This document shows positions 50,578-53,714 of a DNA stretch of 53,714 nucleotides, piece by piece. Each line of letters begins with the position of its first letter. Within the stretch, counting starts at the first letter, position 1. Location of the stretch: contig NZ_BBMP01000008.1 in assembly GCF_000755245.1 (NCBI RefSeq), positions 1 to 53,714 of the forward strand, in the 5' to 3' direction. Source of the DNA: Halococcus sediminicola (GTDB taxonomy: Archaea > Halobacteriota > Halobacteria > Halobacteriales > Halococcaceae). A program made the position numbers and the translations under genes. The notes under the pieces were generated by a model that had not been told where the DNA came from, ran no database searches, and saw only the letters and a list, made by a program, of their open reading frames with translations.

Positions 50578-51591
50578 TCACGGGCGAATGACGAGCTTTC
50601 CGAACGCATCCCGACTCTGCATATCAGCGAACGCTTGTCCCGTCTCATCCAGCGTATACTCGTCCCCGATGACTGGATCGACCACGCCATCTGCCGTGAG
50701 GCCAACGAGCGTTTCGAGATCCGGTTGGGTGCCCATCGTGCTGCCGATGACGTGCTTGTGGCCCAAGAACAACCGCGGGATGTTGATCTCCGAGGTGCCG
50801 CCCGCGGTGCGTCCACACACGGCCATTCGACCGCCCCGTCGGAGGAGTTTGAGCCCCAGTTCCGTATACTCGCCGCCGAGGTGGTTCAGGACTGCGTCTG
50901 CCTCCCCGATCTCGGTCGCTACCTCCCGAATCTCGTTGGGGTTACTCGATTCGATGACGTGATCCGCACCGATCTCGGCCAACTGGTCGGCTTTCGCGGA
51001 CGAGGTCGTCGTCCCGATCGAACGAGCTCCGAGAGCGTCAACAAGTTGGATGCCAGCAACGCCGACGCCGCCGGTTGCTCCGGGGATGAAGACGAGATCG
51101 TTCGCCCCGACATCCGCGCGGCGGAGCATATGATAGGCAGTCATGTACGCGGTCGGGAGTGCGGCCGCGTCGGTGAAATCTACCGAGTCTGGAAGCTCGA
51201 CGAGCCGATCGGCCTCGATGAGCGCTTTCTCTGCAAGCCCGCCGTGATACAGGCTGAACTGTTCGCAGAGGTTCTCGGGGCCCTCGCGACAGTACCGACA
51301 GACACCACACGTCTCGTTCGGACAGAGCACTACCCGATCGCCTGCTGAAACTGTGTCGACGTCGGTTCCCGTGTCGGCGACCTCGCCGGCGACATCGAGG
51401 CCACTCACGAATGGGAGATCATCTGTATCAACCATCGCCGAGTCGCCTTCAAAGATCCAGAGGTCGTGGCGATTGATCGACGCTGCCGCGACGTCGAGAA
51501 CGACTTCAGTCGGGTTCGGCTCAGGATCATCAGTCTCCTGGACAGTAACGTTGTCGGGACCGTCGAAGCCGGTGAATGCAGCAACGCGCAT
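50578..51591 (-). CDS. Zinc-type medium-chain alcohol dehydrogenase-like protein
   Basis: A 337-residue MDR-family oxidoreductase. NAD(P) site VFIPGATGGVGVAGIQLVDA; structural-zinc cysteines in CPNETCGVCRYCREGPENLC (about 90-109). The catalytic-zinc residues are not seen: the usual C-x-S-D region reads INRHDLW and the usual G-H-E region reads SGLDVAGE, as in quinone-oxidoreductase-like members. It probably reduces an enone or aldehyde without catalytic zinc. Confidence 0.88.
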   Translation of the reverse strand: MRVAAFTGFDGPDNVTVQETDDPEPNPTEVVLDVAAASINRHDLWIFEGDSAMVDTDDLPFVSGLDVAGEVADTGTDVDTVSAGDRVVLCPNETCGVCRYCREGPENLCEQFSLYHGGLAEKALIEADRLVELPDSVDFTDAAALPTAYMTAYHMLRRADVGANDLVFIPGATGGVGVAGIQLVDALGARSIGTTTSSAKADQLAEIGADHVIESSNPNEIREVATEIGEADAVLNHLGGEYTELGLKLLRRGGRMAVCGRTAGGTSEINIPRLFLGHKHVIGSTMGTQPDLETLVGLTADGVVDPVIGDEYTLDETGQAFADMQSRDAFGKLVIRP

Positions 51592-51813
51592 GGTCGGATG
51601 ACGACGGCACCACGGAGTAGGCTTTCGCCCTCATTACGGTCACCACGATATTGCAGCACGAAATTTTACAGGCGTTCTCCGACAACCTCCTCGTATGGCT
51701 GAACTCATACAGCGAACTGCAACAGCAATCGACTCAATCTGACAACCGGATCTTTGTGCTGGCACTGCAAGTGTTTTGCAACCAGGTTGGTTACGAGTGA
51801 ACGACCGGAATTG

Positions 51814-53019
51814 ATGGACGCGTTCCCTTCTCTACAACAGGAAATAGGCGCACTGTGGTCCGATGGAAAAGGAAAGAAGCTGATTGCAATCGCTCTCGGA
51901 TGGGGGCTCTTGAACGGAACTCGGATGATCTATCCAGTGTTGCTGCCATCATTGAGCGAGAGCTTCGGTCTCACGCTCACCACTGCTGGCCTGTTAGTAA
52001 CGATTATCTGGGTCACCTACGCGATCGGTCAGGTCCCAAGTGGCGTTCTGGCTGATCGATACGGTGAGCGGACGATATTGACAACAGGGCTGATGATCGT
52101 CGCTGGTGCCGTATCGTTGGTGGTTCTCGCTCCGACGACGTGGAGCCTGTTCGCTGCAACCGGATTGATCGGTGCCGGGTTGTCTCTGTATCCAGTCGCA
52201 CGGATCACTGCCCTCTCGGATCTCTACCCTGATCGTATCGGTCGTGTGCTCGGAATAACGATGGCAGCGGGTGACACTGGTCAGACAGTCCTGCCGTTAG
52301 TCGCTGGCGTCCTCATCGGTCTCACGTGGCAGGTAGGTCTCGTCTTTGTCGTGCCACTCCTCGCAGTTGTTGCAATCGCTGTCTGGCGAGTTCTCCCACC
52401 AACCGTCCCGTCTGACACAACAAGCACGGAGCTGTCTCTCCAGCGGGCAACGACTGTTCTCCGAGAACTCTACCATCCGACATTGGTGATCATGGCGATT
52501 ATTTTGTTTCTGTATATTGGTGTTCTACAGACGTTTTCGGCGTTTTATCCCACGTATCTGATCGATGAGAAGGGATTCTCTTCGACGACAGCAAGCGCGT
52601 TGTTCAGTCTGTTTTTCGCGTTCGGCATCGCTGCCAAGCCGCTTGCTGGCGTCGCATACGATGTGATTGGTATTCGGCGCTCGCTGCCGATCGTACTCGG
52701 CGGAGCCATCATCGGGTTTGCTCTGCTGCCGTTTCTCAGCAATTTCTGGTTGCTCGCAGGGGACACGGTTCTGATCAGTTCGATGCTTGGTTCGGGCGCA
52801 ATCACTCAGTCGTATCTCTCGGAGACGATTCCCCCGGAGATAGAGGGTACTGGACTGGGAGCTGTCCGGTCAAGCGCTTCTTTGTTGGCTTCTACAGGTC
52901 CGGTTCTCTTCGGCGCGGTCGCCGAACGTGGTTTCTTCGACGAGGGCTATCTCTCGTTGGCGCTCCTCATGGGGGTTGTTACGCTACTCACCCTCCGACT
53001 TCCTGGCGAAACGGATTAG
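51814..53019 (+). CDS. MFS transporter
   Basis: About 401 residues from ATG 51814 with 12 spans. IGQVPSGVLADRYGERTIL is the loop 2-3 motif A (G-x-x-x-D-R-x-G-x-R) of MFS proteins. SYLSETIPPEIEGTGLGAVR in the C-half is a typical repeat of it. Substrate unknown. Codon use is less GC-biased than in the core genes. Confidence 0.88.
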   Translation: MDAFPSLQQEIGALWSDGKGKKLIAIALGWGLLNGTRMIYPVLLPSLSESFGLTLTTAGLLVTIIWVTYAIGQVPSGVLADRYGERTILTTGLMIVAGAVSLVVLAPTTWSLFAATGLIGAGLSLYPVARITALSDLYPDRIGRVLGITMAAGDTGQTVLPLVAGVLIGLTWQVGLVFVVPLLAVVAIAVWRVLPPTVPSDTTSTELSLQRATTVLRELYHPTLVIMAIILFLYIGVLQTFSAFYPTYLIDEKGFSSTTASALFSLFFAFGIAAKPLAGVAYDVIGIRRSLPIVLGGAIIGFALLPFLSNFWLLAGDTVLISSMLGSGAITQSYLSETIPPEIEGTGLGAVRSSASLLASTGPVLFGAVAERGFFDEGYLSLALLMGVVTLLTLRLPGETD

Positions 53020-53088
53020 AGCGGTTTGAGTTCGAAGAACTGTCGTTCCGGCCGTAGTGTTTTGTGCCAGGAGTACCTACATAGAAGT

Positions 53089-53400
53089 GTGTCAGGAGAC
53101 GATTTCAGTTCGATCACGGGCCTGCCGGAAGAACTCAACATCGAGGATGACCTTGAGCGCTCGGAACAGCAGATTTCAATTCGAGTGGACGAACGGCGCT
53201 ATGGCAAGGCCATGACCATCGTCGAAGGCCTCGATCTGCCGGAAAGCGATGTTTCGGACCTCGCATCCGAGTTGAAGAGCCAGCTTGCCACTGGCGGAAC
53301 GGTTGATGACGGCCGCATCGAATTACAGGGCGACCACACCAACCGCCTGCCCGACCTGCTTGAGGAACGCGGGTTCACCGTCGGAGCTACACCCGGCTAG
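53089..53400 (+). CDS. SUI1/eIF1-family translation factor paralog
   Basis: 103 residues. ISIRVDERRYGKAMTIVEGL, then LKSQLATGGTVDDGRIELQG and HTNRLPDLLEERGFTV are the SUI1 domain. Archaeal eIF1 normally begins with cysteines in a C-x-x-C-G-L-P-x-E-L-C-x-C pattern; here the region is SSITGLPEELNIEDD, with no cysteine at all. GTG 53089 matches the natural N-terminus (MSGDDFSS). It likely scans or checks start codons, or is a specialised paralog. Confidence 0.88.
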   Translation: MSGDDFSSITGLPEELNIEDDLERSEQQISIRVDERRYGKAMTIVEGLDLPESDVSDLASELKSQLATGGTVDDGRIELQGDHTNRLPDLLEERGFTVGATPG

Positions 53401-53489
53401 GTCGATTCGTTATGCGGAGCCCTACACGAAAGTCAGACTGTTGAAACTGGTTTGATGTGCTTTATTGAAAATGCGGTACGGGAGTACGA

Positions 53490-53714
53490 TCATAGCGTCT
53501 CGGCGAGCTTCTTGATGTTGTTGAGCGCGAACATGAGAACGATTTCACGAAATTGACGATACCAGAATCGCGAACGCAGGGCGGAGTCCTGCGTTCGCTT
53601 GACCGTCGAATAGGACGTCTCGGACATCCATCGCTGGGTGTAGCCTTTTGCTCGGATGAGCGCGTTGTTCGCAACAGCCATCGATCTCGATCCTTGGTGA
53701 TGAACGAGGTAATT
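53490..53714 (-). mobile_element. IS5-like transposase, C-terminal fragment at the contig end
   Basis: The minus-strand frame enters from the contig end (NYLVHHQGSRSMAVANNALI) and ends STVKRTQDSALRSRFWYRQF, R-E-I-V-L-M-F-A-L-N-N-I-K-K-L-A-E-T-L, TGA at 53490. The R-x-R-x-W-Y-x-x-F-R-E-x-V-L pattern and N-N-I at the end are typical of IS5-group transposases. The catalytic D-D-E core lies outside the window. An internal ATG (53681) is not the true start. The right end of the element should lie between 53401 and 53489. Confidence 0.75.

Noticed and set aside
1-53714. tRNA, rRNA and CRISPR loci
   Set aside because: No tRNA-like cloverleaf sequence, rRNA segment or regularly spaced repeat array was found by reading; a covariance-model search would settle tRNAs and small RNAs.

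Overview
The window reads as haloarchaeal (class Halobacteria) chromosomal DNA. It is GC-rich with acidic proteins, Tat signals followed by archaeosortase-type PGF tails, a proteasome-activating nucleotidase, a TFB-type initiation factor, bacterio-opsin-activator-type regulators and TATA boxes sitting about 25-30 bp before start codons (leaderless mRNAs). A genus cannot be fixed from sequence alone; Halococcus or a relative is a guess. The first 232 bases are not genomic in the ordinary sense: a complete Illumina P5/Nextera i5 adapter lies at 163-232 behind about 160 bases of foreign-looking AT-richer sequence, and the genome starts inside a truncated TatD-type gene.

Core half (233-33600). 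TatD hydrolase fragment, inositol-3-phosphate synthase and an alkaline-phosphatase-fold protein form what looks like an ebo-type locus cut by the contig end. Then come two tandem secreted PQQ sugar dehydrogenases that each carry an N-terminal type-1 copper domain (a third copy lies at 31565-33586), a PurN-PurH fusion and PurB, a ferritin-like protein, and a compact six-gene lysine operon (dapA-dapB-dapD-lysA-dapF-dapE) in which every junction overlaps. Next are an NYN-domain protein, a PUA protein, PAN, a cytochrome P450 divergent from TFB, a DtxR-type metalloregulator, a thiamine-type ABC importer with GTGA-coupled starts, MocA/MoeA for molybdenum cofactor, a ZIP-like membrane protein, and Bat-type and TetR regulators.

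Accessory half (33700-53714). GC content falls, gene density drops and broken genes accumulate: an alpha/beta hydrolase with an internal deletion, a frameshifted tyrosine recombinase, a frameshifted zinc-finger protein, an aminoglycoside-phosphotransferase-like gene and a winged-helix regulator each interrupted by one in-frame TGA, a HAD fragment and a regulator remnant. Intact genes include a NUDIX hydrolase, an AAC(3)-type acetyltransferase, two nucleoside-phosphorylase-superfamily enzymes, two MFS exporters, a lipoprotein with a long Thr/Pro linker and a duplicated module, three small unknown proteins (two paralogous), an ABC exporter, a methyltransferase, a zinc-type dehydrogenase, and an eIF1/SUI1 paralog without zinc-ligand cysteines. 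Two families of short dispersed repeats punctuate this half, and the contig stops inside an IS5-like transposase. This looks like a decaying genomic island that collected small-molecule-modification and export genes.

The points most worth attention are the three copper-PQQ fusion dehydrogenases, the partial ebo-like locus, the repeat families, the two TGA-interrupted genes, and the adapter contamination.
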